From Paenisporosarcina quisquiliarum_A (GTDB lineage: Bacteria; Bacillota; Bacilli; Bacillales_A; Planococcaceae), in assembly GCF_043641925.1 (NCBI RefSeq), contig NZ_JBHZRU010000001.1, forward strand, positions 248,001 through 312,000: DNA of 64,000 nt, written 5' to 3'. Shown here in pieces: positions 7,163 to 15,990 of this stretch. Every line of letters starts with the position of its first letter. The stretch's first letter is position 1. A model generated the notes under the pieces. It ran no database searches. It was given only the letters and a program-made list of their open reading frames with translations, and was not told the origin of the DNA. The position numbers were made by a program, and so were the translations under genes.

Positions 7163-8809
7163 ATGTTTTCAGCATTATCTAGACCTAAAATGATTCAATC
7201 ATTGGATTCGTATCAATTTGATCTTCTAGTTATCGGTGGGGGAATAACGGGAGCTGGGATTGCGTTAGATGCTGTAACGCGAGGTCTTTCAGTTGCCCTA
7301 ATTGAAATGCAAGATTTCGCTGCAGGAACTTCAAGCCGTTCGACAAAATTAGTTCATGGTGGCTTACGCTATTTAAAACAATTTGAAGTTCAAATGGTAG
7401 CTGAAGTAGGGAAAGAGCGTGAAATCGTATATGAAAATGCTGTGCATGTCACTGAACCTGAATGGATGCTGCTCCCTTTCCATAAAGGGGGAACTTTTGG
7501 TCCTCTTTCAACTTCTGTTGGCCTACGTGTATATGATTTTCTTGCAGGTGTGAAGAGGGATGAGCGACGCGAAATGCTATCTTCACAGGAGACTCTTCTT
7601 AAAGAACCTCTATTAAAAGGGAAGGGTCTCCGTGGTGGTGGGTATTACGTAGAATATCGAACGGATGATGCCCGTTTAACGATAGAAGTCATAAAAAAAG
7701 CGGTTGAAAAAAATGCATTATGTGTAAACTATGTTAAGTCAGAATCTTTTCTTTATGAAAATAGTCGAGTGGTTGGCGTACAAGCAATCGATCAATTAAC
7801 CGGACAAATTTTAAACATTCATGCGAGTCAAATCGTTAATGCGACTGGTCCATGGGTAGATACGGTTCGATCAAATGATTCAATTGCCAATGGGAAACAA
7901 CTAAAAATGACTAAAGGAGTTCATATTGTTCTCGATCATAAAGATTTTCCCTTAGAGCAGGCAGTTTATTTTGATACACCTGATAATCGTATGGTATTTG
8001 CAATACCAAGAAACGGTAAAGCATATGTAGGCACTACCGATACTTTTTTTGATGAGGATCCTAAAAACCCTGTTGCGTCAATGGAAGATGTAGATTATCT
8101 AATAAAAGCAATTGCCTTTATGTTCCCTACTATTAAATTAACTTTTGACCAAGTTGAATCCACTTGGGCTGGTGTAAGACCTCTCATTTTTGAAGATGGT
8201 AAAAATCCTTCAGAGATTTCTCGTAAGGACGAGATATGGGAATCTGAAACTGGTTTAATTACCATTGCTGGAGGCAAATTGACTGGCTATCGTAAAATGG
8301 CAGAAACAATTGTAGATTTAGTTGTAAGTAAACTTAAAGGGAAATACCCTAATTCTATGACCAAGCATTTACCTCTATCTGGAGGTGATATCGGAGGTTC
8401 AACGCAATTCTCATCGTTTATTAACAAAAAAATCGAAGAAGGTCGTTCTTACGGTTTATCTGAAGAACAATCAAAAGAGTTGGCAGCATTTTATGGAACA
8501 AATGTCGATCACCTATTCTCATATGCTAATATGCTTAAAGGGCAAACACTTTCGATTCCCTTGGTAATGGCAGTAAAACTATACTATAGTATTTATCATG
8601 AAATGGTATGTACACCTTCTGATTTCTTTATTAGACGAACAGGATCATTATATTTTAATATTAAGGAAGTCGAGCAACACAAAGAAGCTGTATTATTACT
8701 AATGAAAGATATCCTGGGATATTCTATGGAACAAGTAAATTATCATCGATTTGAACTGCAACACCAACTTGAATTAGCAACTTCCTTTAGAAATGGGGAG
8801 ACACAATGA
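7163..8809 (+). CDS. glpD: Aerobic glycerol-3-phosphate dehydrogenase
   Basis: This FAD-dependent, membrane-associated enzyme oxidises glycerol 3-phosphate to dihydroxyacetone phosphate and feeds electrons to quinone. The dinucleotide-binding motif LLVIGGGITGAGIALDA is at about 21-37. SSRSTKLVHGGLRYL follows, and a C-terminal DAO domain ends near residue 530. The length (548) is normal. GAGGAGG is about eight bases before ATG. The stop overlaps the start of the next hydrolase as ATGA, so glycerol catabolism and the hydrolase are translationally coupled. Confidence 0.97.
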   Translation: MFSALSRPKMIQSLDSYQFDLLVIGGGITGAGIALDAVTRGLSVALIEMQDFAAGTSSRSTKLVHGGLRYLKQFEVQMVAEVGKEREIVYENAVHVTEPEWMLLPFHKGGTFGPLSTSVGLRVYDFLAGVKRDERREMLSSQETLLKEPLLKGKGLRGGGYYVEYRTDDARLTIEVIKKAVEKNALCVNYVKSESFLYENSRVVGVQAIDQLTGQILNIHASQIVNATGPWVDTVRSNDSIANGKQLKMTKGVHIVLDHKDFPLEQAVYFDTPDNRMVFAIPRNGKAYVGTTDTFFDEDPKNPVASMEDVDYLIKAIAFMFPTIKLTFDQVESTWAGVRPLIFEDGKNPSEISRKDEIWESETGLITIAGGKLTGYRKMAETIVDLVVSKLKGKYPNSMTKHLPLSGGDIGGSTQFSSFINKKIEEGRSYGLSEEQSKELAAFYGTNVDHLFSYANMLKGQTLSIPLVMAVKLYYSIYHEMVCTPSDFFIRRTGSLYFNIKEVEQHKEAVLLLMKDILGYSMEQVNYHRFELQHQLELATSFRNGETQ

Positions 8810-9726
8810 CAAAGTCAATACAATATGTCTCCATGTCTGACGGACAAGAAATATATACGGTTATTTACAAACCAGAAACAGACATTAAAGGACATATTCA
8901 TATTTTGCATGGGATGGCAGAACATATTGGACGCTATGAAGAATTCGCGCTATTTCTAAATGAACACGGTTATTTAGTTAGTGGCCATGATCATAGAGGC
9001 CATGGACATACTGGTCAAAAAGATAATCTGTTTGGTTTCTTTGCAGATGACAAAGGTTTTGAACGAGTTACGGAAGATGTCCGAGAAGTGCTACATGCTA
9101 TTCGTCTAAATCTGGATGTACCTGCACCGATATTATATGGTCACAGTATGGGTTCATTCATTGGTCGACGATATATTCAAAAATATGGTCAGTCCATTTC
9201 TAAAATCGTCCTCTCGGGAACACGAGGACCTTTAAACCCAGTAGATAAAGCAGGAAAATGGGTAGCTAAAGGTTTTGCGAAGTTTAAAGGGAAGAAGACG
9301 GAGAATCAATTATTGAACAACCTTTCATTTGGGAAGTTTAATAAAGCTATTTCCAATTCAGAAACTGATTTTGATTGGCTTAGTACTGATTCAGAACAAG
9401 TAAGAAAATACGTGGAAGATCCTTTATGTGGATTTGTCGCAAGCAATCAATTTTTTGTGGATTTACTAGATGGCTTGAATAGTATTCATAATCCTAAGGA
9501 GATTGCCAAGGTTCCGAAAGAGCTCCCAATTCTACTGATTTCTGGGGCAATGGATCCTGTAGGCGATATGGGACAAAGTTTATGGCCAGTAGCTGAACAA
9601 TTTAAAAAACAAGGTATATCAGATGTAACCGTCGTTATTTTAGAAGGTAAAAGACATGAAATTTTAAATGAACAAAATCATATCGGCGTATATGAAAAGG
9701 TATTAACATGGATGGAGAAAAAATGA
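8806..9726 (+). CDS. Alpha/beta hydrolase, monoacylglycerol lipase / lysophospholipase-like
   Basis: A 306-residue serine hydrolase. It has the oxyanion region HGMAEHIGRYEEFA (about 35-48), the GHDHRGHGHT segment typical of monoglyceride lipases (60-69), the nucleophile elbow GHSMGS (Ser114), an Asp in SGAMDPVGD, and a His in GKRHEILNE. Such enzymes release glycerol and fatty acid from monoacylglycerols or lysolipids. Overlaps of 4 bp with both glpD and miaA make it a coupled member of the glp transcript. A role in supplying glycerol to GlpK/GlpD is a reasonable inference. Confidence 0.9.
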   Translation: MTKSIQYVSMSDGQEIYTVIYKPETDIKGHIHILHGMAEHIGRYEEFALFLNEHGYLVSGHDHRGHGHTGQKDNLFGFFADDKGFERVTEDVREVLHAIRLNLDVPAPILYGHSMGSFIGRRYIQKYGQSISKIVLSGTRGPLNPVDKAGKWVAKGFAKFKGKKTENQLLNNLSFGKFNKAISNSETDFDWLSTDSEQVRKYVEDPLCGFVASNQFFVDLLDGLNSIHNPKEIAKVPKELPILLISGAMDPVGDMGQSLWPVAEQFKKQGISDVTVVILEGKRHEILNEQNHIGVYEKVLTWMEKK

Positions 9727-10655
9727 ATTTAAACTATGATGTCCTAGCGATTGTAGGACCTACAGCATCAGGTAAAACAGCATTGTCGATCCAACTGGCA
9801 AAGGAACTCAATGGTGAGATTATCAATGGAGACTCCATGCAAGTTTACCGTGGTCTCGATATTGGAACAGCCAAGATTAAAAAAGATGAAATGGATGGCG
9901 TTCCCCACCATTTAATTGATATTAAGGATCCAACCGATTCTTTTTCAGTAGCTGAGTTTCAACAGTTAGTAAGACAGAAAATATGCGAAATACAAGAACG
10001 TGGAAAAATTCCGATTATTGTTGGAGGAACAGGTTTATATGTACAAGCTGTTCTTTATGACTTTCAATTTACGGAGGACCGAGTAAACGAAGACGTGCGA
10101 CAAGATTATTACGATGAAATGGAAAAGCATGGACCGCAATTTATGCATGATCGATTAAAAGTGATTGATCCAGAAACAGCAAGTAAGATTCATCCTAATA
10201 ATTCAAGACGGGTGATCAGAGCTCTTGAAATCGCCGAACATTCACCGACTCAAAAATCTGACCCGTCTCAAAATCAAGGTAATATCCCTATTTACAAGCA
10301 TTTCATCATCGGTTTAGATATTGATCGTGATATTTTGTACGAACGAATCAATCATCGAGTTGATCGTATGATGGAAGAAGGGTTGTTGCTTGAAGCCAAG
10401 ATGCTGTTTGAAAACGGAGTTCGAAATGTTCAATCCGTACAAGCAATAGGCTACAAAGAATTGTTTCTTCATTTCGAGGGTGAAATAAGTTATGATGAAG
10501 CAATTCGGCAATTAAAGCAAAATTCAAGAAGATATGCTAAAAGACAATTTACATATTTTCGCAACAAAATGGCGATTCATTGGATAGATCCTCTCCAGGG
10601 GTTAGAACAAATAATTCCCGAAATTCATAATTTAATGCAGGATTCTACCGTGTAA
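9723..10655 (+). CDS. miaA: tRNA dimethylallyltransferase
   Basis: Transfers a dimethylallyl group to A37 of tRNAs reading UNN codons. P-loop GPTASGKT is at residues 12-19, followed by the family motifs GDSMQVYRGLDIGTAK, VPHHLID and GGTGLYVQ, and an XQAIGYKE segment near the C-terminus. I chose ATG 9723 (310 residues) over 9708. It overlaps the hydrolase stop as ATGA and has GGAG six bases upstream, whereas 9708 has no site. It sits between the lipase and hfq. Confidence 0.96.
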   Translation: MNLNYDVLAIVGPTASGKTALSIQLAKELNGEIINGDSMQVYRGLDIGTAKIKKDEMDGVPHHLIDIKDPTDSFSVAEFQQLVRQKICEIQERGKIPIIVGGTGLYVQAVLYDFQFTEDRVNEDVRQDYYDEMEKHGPQFMHDRLKVIDPETASKIHPNNSRRVIRALEIAEHSPTQKSDPSQNQGNIPIYKHFIIGLDIDRDILYERINHRVDRMMEEGLLLEAKMLFENGVRNVQSVQAIGYKELFLHFEGEISYDEAIRQLKQNSRRYAKRQFTYFRNKMAIHWIDPLQGLEQIIPEIHNLMQDSTV

Positions 10656-10723
10656 AAGCGAATACTTAGTGTAACGAGAAAAATAACCTAAATGCCGGTT
10701 GTTCAAACAGGAGGAATTTGTAG

Positions 10724-10951
10724 ATGAAACCAATCAATATTCAAGATACTTTTTTAAATCAGTTACGTAAAAATAATATTTTTGTGACTGTGTTTTTGTT
10801 AAATGGATTTCAATTAAAAGGAACGATTAAATCCTATGATAATTTCACAGTATTAATGGAATCTGATGGAAAACAGCAGTTGATTTATAAACATGCTATT
10901 TCTACATTTGTTCCTTCAAAACCTGTTGCAATAACAACTGACGAAGAATAA
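10724..10951 (+). CDS. hfq: RNA-binding protein Hfq
   Basis: A 75-residue Sm-like protein. Sm1 is IFVTVFLLNGFQLKGTIKSYDNFTVLM and Sm2 contains the Hfq-specific YKHAIS, within the conserved IQDTFLNQLRK framework. It forms a hexameric ring that binds sRNAs and mRNAs. The C-terminal tail is short, as in other Firmicutes. AGGAGGA precedes the ATG. The miaA-hfq order is conserved across many bacteria. Confidence 0.97.
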   Translation: MKPINIQDTFLNQLRKNNIFVTVFLLNGFQLKGTIKSYDNFTVLMESDGKQQLIYKHAISTFVPSKPVAITTDEE

Positions 10952-11006
10952 GCGTTTTGTAATTCAAAGAATTAAGAATAGATTTATCAACATGGAGGTT
11001 ATTGAA

Positions 11007-11303
11007 ATGAAAACAATCACACCAAGTGAATTACAGTCAAAATTAGAATCTGGCGAGCAAGTAAACTTAATCGATGTACGAGAATCCGAAGAAGTGGCAG
11101 CTGGAATGATTCCCGGTGCAGAGCATATTCCTTTAGGCTCAATTGAATTTAAACACCAAGACTTAGATAAATCGAAAGAATACATTATGATCTGTCGATC
11201 AGGTAATCGAAGTGGACAAGCTTGTCAGTTCCTTGAAGAGGAAGGTTACAACGTGACCAATATGTCAGGTGGAATGTTGGAGTGGGAAGGCGAAGTAAAA
11301 TAA
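11007..11303 (+). CDS. Single-domain rhodanese-like protein
   Basis: The 98 residues form one rhodanese domain. NLIDVRESEEVAAGMIPGAEHIPLG is at about 20-44 and the active-site loop MICRSGNRSG carries Cys63. Such proteins move sulfane sulfur from thiosulfate, persulfides or polysulfides. The partner is not evident. I chose ATG 11007, which has GGAGG nine bases upstream. The ATG at 10992 overlaps that ribosome binding site. It ends at a strong bidirectional terminator shared with the convergent gene. Confidence 0.9.
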   Translation: MKTITPSELQSKLESGEQVNLIDVRESEEVAAGMIPGAEHIPLGSIEFKHQDLDKSKEYIMICRSGNRSGQACQFLEEEGYNVTNMSGGMLEWEGEVK

Positions 11304-11304
11304 T

Positions 11305-11343
11305 AAAAGCAGTGTAACTCAATTGAGTTACACTGCTTTTTCT
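11305..11343. terminator. Bidirectional terminator, rhodanese / TRIC-family gene
   Basis: A perfect palindrome, AGCAGTGTAACTCA against TGAGTTACACTGCT, flanked by AAAA and TTTT. It overlaps the last codons of the leftward gene. Confidence 0.9.
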
Positions 11344-11945
11344 GTTCCTTGAATCGAACGGAAAGGCAATCGCCATTTATATAGATACGACACAACGCGT
11401 AAAGTAGTAGTTAGAACAAATACAACATATAAAGAGATATCATCCTTAGCGATACCAAAACCAATAACTAAACCTGTAATAACAGCCCAAACGGCATAAA
11501 CCTCATTACGTAAAACGAGTGGTTTACGTTTTGCTAATACGTCACGAACAATTCCACCACCAGAACCCGTTAAAACTGCTGCAACGACTATAGCGCTAAT
11601 AGGTAATCCAAGATTAACGGCAAATAGAGCTCCTTGAATTGCAAAGGCAGAAAGCCCAATTGCATCAAAGAAATTTCCCCAACGATGCCAATGTTTCAAT
11701 AAATTATTTGGAAATAAAAATACCGCCGTAATGGCAAATAATGCAATTTGAAACATCATTTCTTGTTCCCACAAAGCGGATACAGGTACTCCTATTAATA
11801 AATTCCGAATTGCCCCGCCACCAAAAGCGGTTACAATACCGAGTAAATAAACACCGAATAAATCATATTCTTCTTCCATTGCAACAATTGCACCAGATAC
11901 TGCAAATGCAATTGTGCCAATAATACTTAATACATCCCATGCCAC
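11328..11945 (-). CDS. TRIC/UPF0126 family membrane protein (YvgT-like cation channel)
   Basis: A protein of about 205 residues with seven predicted membrane segments, in two internally repeated halves. Each half has the glycine-rich signature: FGGGAIRNLLIG in the first and GSGGGIVRDVLA in the second. Bacterial relatives form trimeric K+-permeable channels. I chose GTG at 11945, which has GGAGG eight bases upstream and gives the family N-terminus AWDVLSIIGTIAFAVSGA. An ATG at 11963 lies upstream of that site. It is convergent with the rhodanese gene. Confidence 0.88.
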   Translation of the reverse strand: MAWDVLSIIGTIAFAVSGAIVAMEEEYDLFGVYLLGIVTAFGGGAIRNLLIGVPVSALWEQEMMFQIALFAITAVFLFPNNLLKHWHRWGNFFDAIGLSAFAIQGALFAVNLGLPISAIVVAAVLTGSGGGIVRDVLAKRKPLVLRNEVYAVWAVITGLVIGFGIAKDDISLYVVFVLTTTLRVVSYLYKWRLPFRSIQGTEKAV

Positions 11946-11963
11946 TTTACATTCCTCCATCAA

Positions 11964-12169
11964 TCAATCGAACGGATTAAATTGTATCAGATTTTAAAAC
12001 AAATACAAGAAGTATTAATTTTAAGAGGCAGATACGGATGAATGAACAAAGTATTGGATTAAATTTCAGCATCTCACTAGAATAATCTTGTTTACGAATT
12101 GCACTATTAAAACTCACTGACCTTCTAAATCAATACATAGTTTTTTGATATTTAGTCAGGAGAATAAAT
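11964..12169. other. Intergenic DNA upstream of the leader ORF
   Basis: About 200 bp of AT-rich sequence. No gene, hairpin or convincing promoter recognised. Confidence 0.4.
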
Positions 12170-12205
12170 ATGACACAAAAGAGCACATTAGAATTTAGGA
12201 GGTGA
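12170..12205 (+). CDS. Possible 11-residue leader ORF
   Basis: Encodes MTQKSTLEFRR. AGGAG sits seven bases before the ATG, an unusually good initiation site for so short a frame. The stop (TGA at 12203) lies inside the GGAGGTGA ribosome binding site of the 57-codon gene that starts at 12213. Terminating ribosomes would therefore free or occlude that site. Translation is inferred only from the initiation signal and arrangement. Confidence 0.35.
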   Translation: MTQKSTLEFRR

Positions 12206-12212
12206 ACCATTC

Positions 12213-12386
12213 ATGAGTAAAAATAACAAAAAGACTTTGAATGTAAGAAACCATAATGCAAATGGAATATACAAAAGTCCGAACAATCCGAATGAAGAAT
12301 TTGCTGAAGAATTTAACTCTATCCCTAAAGATAAAAACATTGTGAATAACAAAAGCTTTAATCAGCAATCCAACAAAAACAAATAA
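12213..12386 (+). CDS. Small hydrophilic protein of unknown function (57 residues)
   Basis: TTAGGAGGTGAACC lies just before ATG, giving a strong site. The product is highly hydrophilic and rich in Asn and Lys: MSKNNKKTLNVRNHNANGIY, then SPNNPNEEFAEEF, ending in QQSNKNK. It has no membrane segment or cysteine. Composition and size resemble minor small acid-soluble spore proteins and other tiny sporulation proteins of Bacillales, but I do not recognise a family. No sigma-G or sigma-K promoter was identified. A terminator hairpin follows about 80 bp downstream. Confidence 0.7.
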   Translation: MSKNNKKTLNVRNHNANGIYKSPNNPNEEFAEEFNSIPKDKNIVNNKSFNQQSNKNK

Positions 12387-12467
12387 TTTCATATAGCTTG
12401 TAGGTGCGAATCATCTTCACATTCCTCGAACGTGCTTATAATCCCCTCTACTAAAATGGTCAAAGTC

Positions 12468-12508
12468 AAGAAGGCATCGCCACGTAATTTGGTTTTGCCT
12501 TCTTTTTC
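12468..12508 (+). terminator. Terminator downstream of the 57-codon gene
   Basis: AGAAGGCA and TGCCTTCT arms with a 19-base loop, followed by TTTT. Confidence 0.65.
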
Positions 12509-12748
12509 TGTCCGCAATTGAAGTATTCAATTGTCTTGTTATCTGATTGAACAAAATTCTATACATTTATTTGAATGGAAGATTTAAGAACAAGGTTGTT
12601 TCTTAATCACTTTATCCTACGAGAAATAAGATTCCTAAAATAAAGTATGTTGATACATAATAGGTTGCCTTTATGAAATAATGGTTTGAAGCCATAGCTG
12701 TTACTGGTAATATGAAAATGGAAATATTCAAGAATAGAGGAATTATTA
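12509..12748 (+). promoter_or_regulatory. Upstream region of ynbB with a possible sigma-A promoter
   Basis: A candidate -35 TTGAAG (12686-12691) and -10 TAATAT (12708-12713) are separated by 16 bp, about 35 bp before the start codon. The rest of this stretch is AT-rich with nothing recognised. Confidence 0.35.
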
Positions 12749-14005
12749 ATGACATTTCACACTTCACTAACGGAACAAACAATAAAAGACGCCAAGGAAG
12801 TTGAACAATTAATTAAGGTTCAGCAAGAACGTGCAGATCGATTAGCATTTATCAATCAAGAGAAAGTGATTGCTGCATTTCGAAAACATCAGGTAAGTGA
12901 CTTTCATTTACACCCATCAAGTGGATATGGTTATGATGATGAAGGAAGAGATAATTTAGAACGAGTTTATGCGGAAGTTTTTGGTGCGGAAAAGGCACTA
13001 GTTCGACCACAGATTATATCTGGGACGCACGCAATTACAATTAGCTTATTTGGCGTCCTGCGACCAGGAGATGAATTATTATATATTACTGGAAAACCTT
13101 ATGATACGTTGCAATCCATCGTGGATGGAGGGGACCAAGACACAGGCTCGCTAAAAGATTTTAATATATCTTACCGCCATATCGATTTATTGCCTGAAGG
13201 AACGATCGATTGGTCTTCTGTGGAAAACGCGGTTCATAAAAATACGAAAGTTATTGCTATCCAACGATCTAAAGGATATGCAAACCGTCCTTCATTTACT
13301 GTTGGTGAAATAGAAGCAATGGTGACAAAAATTCGTATGTTAAATAAAGATGCGATTATTTTTGTTGATAATTGTTATGGAGAATTCGTTGAAGAAATAG
13401 AACCAACGGATATAGGTGTCGATTTAATGGCTGGATCACTCATTAAAAATCCAGGTGGAGGACTCGCGAAAATTGGTGGGTATATTGCAGGTAAAACAAA
13501 ATTTGTAGATATGTGTGCATACCGAATGACTTCTCCTGGGATTGGGGCTGAAGCGGGAGCTTCTTTAAATACTTTGGCTGATATGTATCAAGGCTTCTTT
13601 TTAGCACCACATGTCGTCTCTCAGGCAGTTAAAGGCGCAATCTTTACTGCGGCTATATTGGAAAGAGCCGGAATGAAAACGTCCCCTCATTTTTCTGCAG
13701 TTCGCACAGATTTAATACAATCTGTTTCATTTGAAACTGCGGATCAAATGGTAAAATTCTGTCGAGCTATTCAAGCGAATTCGCCAATAAATGCTCACTT
13801 TGTACCTGAACCTGCTTATATGCCTGGATATGAAGATGATGTAATTATGGCTGCTGGAACGTTTATTCAAGGTTCGAGTATTGAACTTACTGCAGATGGT
13901 CCCATTAGACCCCCATTTACAGCATTCGTTCAAGGTGGGCTCACATATGAACATGTGAAACTTGCCATACTTTCAGCTGTGCAATCATTACAATTAGATA
14001 AATAA
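12749..14005 (+). CDS. ynbB: PLP-dependent enzyme, methionine gamma-lyase / aluminium-resistance family (YnbB)
   Basis: A 418-residue fold-type I PLP enzyme. HPSSGYGYDDEGRDNLERVYAEVFGAE (about 56-82) and the phosphate-binding region SGTHAITISLFG are followed by IFVDNCYGEFVE with the PLP-ring Asp. GSLIKNPGGGLAKIGGYIAG carries the presumed Schiff-base Lys. The family is annotated both as methionine gamma-lyase and as aluminium-resistance protein; the true substrate is unclear. It precedes glnR-glnA as in B. subtilis, but hflX, the usual upstream neighbour, is absent. GAGGAATT precedes ATG. Confidence 0.9.
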   Translation: MTFHTSLTEQTIKDAKEVEQLIKVQQERADRLAFINQEKVIAAFRKHQVSDFHLHPSSGYGYDDEGRDNLERVYAEVFGAEKALVRPQIISGTHAITISLFGVLRPGDELLYITGKPYDTLQSIVDGGDQDTGSLKDFNISYRHIDLLPEGTIDWSSVENAVHKNTKVIAIQRSKGYANRPSFTVGEIEAMVTKIRMLNKDAIIFVDNCYGEFVEEIEPTDIGVDLMAGSLIKNPGGGLAKIGGYIAGKTKFVDMCAYRMTSPGIGAEAGASLNTLADMYQGFFLAPHVVSQAVKGAIFTAAILERAGMKTSPHFSAVRTDLIQSVSFETADQMVKFCRAIQANSPINAHFVPEPAYMPGYEDDVIMAAGTFIQGSSIELTADGPIRPPFTAFVQGGLTYEHVKLAILSAVQSLQLDK

Positions 14006-14008
14006 GCT

Positions 14009-14046
14009 AAAAGACAATCCTGTAAATCGACAGGATTGTCTTTTGT
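14009..14046 (+). terminator. Terminator of ynbB
   Basis: AAAAGACAATCCTGT and ACAGGATTGTCTTTT form a perfect stem around a 6-base loop. Confidence 0.9.
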
Positions 14047-14111
14047 TTTATAGATATATAACTAAGGATTGAGTTTGAAAATAAACAAATTATAATTCGC
14101 CAAAAAATACA

Positions 14112-14162
14112 TGTTAGGTTATCTGACATGCACTTGACAGGAAACGTAACATAAGATAGTAT
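14112..14162 (+). promoter_or_regulatory. glnRA promoter with two GlnR/TnrA boxes
   Basis: Box 1, TGTTAGGTTATCTGACA (14112-14128), matches TGTNAN7TNACA exactly. Box 2, TGACAGGAAACGTAACA (14135-14151), matches except in the left half. Box 2 overlaps the -35 TTGACA (14134-14139). A -10 TAGTAT (14157-14162) follows at 17 bp. This mirrors the two-operator glnRA promoter of B. subtilis and predicts feedback repression by GlnR with glutamine synthetase. Confidence 0.92.
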
Positions 14163-14190
14163 TAGAAATGGAAAGCGTAGGTGATACATT

Positions 14191-14571
14191 GTGAGTCAAC
14201 AACTTAGAAGATCGATGCCTTTATTACCTATAAGTATCGTGATGCAGCTGACTGAACTTTCAGCTAGACAAATTCGCTATTACGAAGATCATGAGTTGAT
14301 TCATCCTGCGCGAACAGATGGTAATCGACGCATGTTTTCTCTAATTGATGTTGATACTTTATTGGAGATTAAAGACTTGCTCGAACAAGGTATTAATATC
14401 GCTGGTATAAAAAAGGTATTTGATATGAAAAATCAACCAATACTTTCAATTGAAAAGCCTCAAATGACTGATTCTGAATTACGTCAACTTTTGAGACTTG
14501 AAATGCAACAGTCTGGAAGGTTTCAAAAGGCTTCCTTAAGACAAGGTGATCTATCTCGTTTTTACCACTAA
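14191..14571 (+). CDS. glnR: Glutamine synthetase repressor GlnR (MerR family)
   Basis: A 126-residue MerR-type repressor. Its N-terminal winged helix (LTELSARQIRYYEDHELIHPARTDGNRRMFS, about 24-54) is followed by a short C-terminal tail ending RQGDLSRFYH. That tail is the GlnR-specific element through which feedback-inhibited glutamine synthetase stabilises DNA binding. It represses glnRA and other nitrogen genes in nitrogen excess. The start is GTG with AGGTG upstream. glnA follows in the same operon. Confidence 0.96.
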   Translation: MSQQLRRSMPLLPISIVMQLTELSARQIRYYEDHELIHPARTDGNRRMFSLIDVDTLLEIKDLLEQGINIAGIKKVFDMKNQPILSIEKPQMTDSELRQLLRLEMQQSGRFQKASLRQGDLSRFYH

Positions 14572-14615
14572 AACGAGCAATATAAACAAAATTAATTTTA
14601 GGAGAGTGACAAGAA

Positions 14616-15950
14616 GTGAGTAAGTACACTAAAGCGGACATTCATAAGTTAGTAAAAGAGCAACAGGTTAATTACATTCGATTACAATTTTCCGATATTC
14701 TTGGAACAATCAAAAACGTTGAAATTCCAGTTAGCCAATTAGACAAAGCACTTGATAATAAAATGATGTTTGACGGTTCTTCAATTGAAGGATTTGTACG
14801 TATTGAAGAATCTGATATGTACCTAGTTCCAGACTTGAATACATGGGTTGTATTCCCATGGATCACAGGTAAAGGGAAAGTAGCACGATTAATCTGTGAT
14901 GTGAATAAAGCAGACGGCACGCCATTTGCTGGAGATCCACGTAGCAATTTAAAACGTGTATTAAAAGAAATGGAAGAAGCTGGGTTCACAAACTTTAACT
15001 TAGGACCTGAGCCTGAATTTTTCTTATTCAAACTTGATGAGCGTGGCGAACCAACACTTGAATTAAATGATAATGGAGGCTATTTCGATTTAGCACCAAT
15101 GGATTTAGGTGAAAATTGTCGTCGTGACATCGTGTTAGAACTTGAAGAGATGGGCTTTGAAATTGAAGCTTCTCACCATGAAGTAGCACCTGGTCAACAC
15201 GAAATCGACTTTAAATACGCAGATGCGATTACCGCTTGTGATAATATCCAAACATTTAAATTAGTTGTTAAAACGATTGCGCGTAAACATGGTTTGCATG
15301 CTACATTTATGCCAAAACCATTGTTTGGTGTTAACGGTTCAGGTATGCATATGAACGTATCTCTATTCAAAGGGAAAGACAATGCATTCTATGATGAATC
15401 TGGTGATTTACAATTAAGCGATACAGCTTATAAATTTATGGCTGGTATTTTAAAACATGTACAAGGATTTACTGCCATTACAAACCCGACAGTAAACTCT
15501 TATAAGCGTTTAGTACCAGGCTACGAAGCGCCTTGTTACGTTGCATGGTCAGCTCAAAACAGAAGTCCACTTATTCGTATTCCATCATCACGCGGTGTAA
15601 GTACACGTGTTGAAGTACGATCAGTTGATCCATCAGCTAATCCTTATTTAGCAATGGCTGTTATCTTAAAAGCTGGTTTAGACGGTATTAAGAATGACAT
15701 AGCTCCACCGAAAGCTGTAGATCGCAATATTTATGTTATGAACAAAGAAGAGCGACGTGCAAACGGCGTAGAAGATTTACCTGCAACTTTATACGCTGCT
15801 CTTGAAGAGCTAGCTAAAAATGATACGATTCGCGATGCTTTAGGCGAACATATCTATGCAAACTTTGTAGATTCAAAAGAAATCGAGTGGGATATGTTCC
15901 GCACTTCTGTACACCCATGGGAACGCGAACAGTATTTGAAAATGTATTAA
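14616..15950 (+). CDS. glnA: Type I glutamine synthetase
   Basis: Makes glutamine from glutamate, ammonia and ATP. The 444 residues are the usual GSI-alpha length of Firmicutes. Visible motifs are FDGSSIEGF (about 53-61), EPEFFLF, the catalytic NGSGMHMNVSLF, KRLVPGYEAP and the glutamate-flap region. It has no adenylylation loop; the alpha type is instead feedback-inhibited and signals through GlnR and TnrA. GTG start with GGAGAG upstream. A terminator follows directly. Confidence 0.97.
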   Translation: MSKYTKADIHKLVKEQQVNYIRLQFSDILGTIKNVEIPVSQLDKALDNKMMFDGSSIEGFVRIEESDMYLVPDLNTWVVFPWITGKGKVARLICDVNKADGTPFAGDPRSNLKRVLKEMEEAGFTNFNLGPEPEFFLFKLDERGEPTLELNDNGGYFDLAPMDLGENCRRDIVLELEEMGFEIEASHHEVAPGQHEIDFKYADAITACDNIQTFKLVVKTIARKHGLHATFMPKPLFGVNGSGMHMNVSLFKGKDNAFYDESGDLQLSDTAYKFMAGILKHVQGFTAITNPTVNSYKRLVPGYEAPCYVAWSAQNRSPLIRIPSSRGVSTRVEVRSVDPSANPYLAMAVILKAGLDGIKNDIAPPKAVDRNIYVMNKEERRANGVEDLPATLYAALEELAKNDTIRDALGEHIYANFVDSKEIEWDMFRTSVHPWEREQYLKMY

Positions 15951-15990
15951 TAAAAAAAGAGATGAAGCGATTTCGCTTTATCTCTTTTTT
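15951..15990 (+). terminator. Terminator of glnRA
   Basis: AAAGAGAT-AAGCG and CGCTT-ATCTCTTT arms, ending in TTTTTT. Confidence 0.9.
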
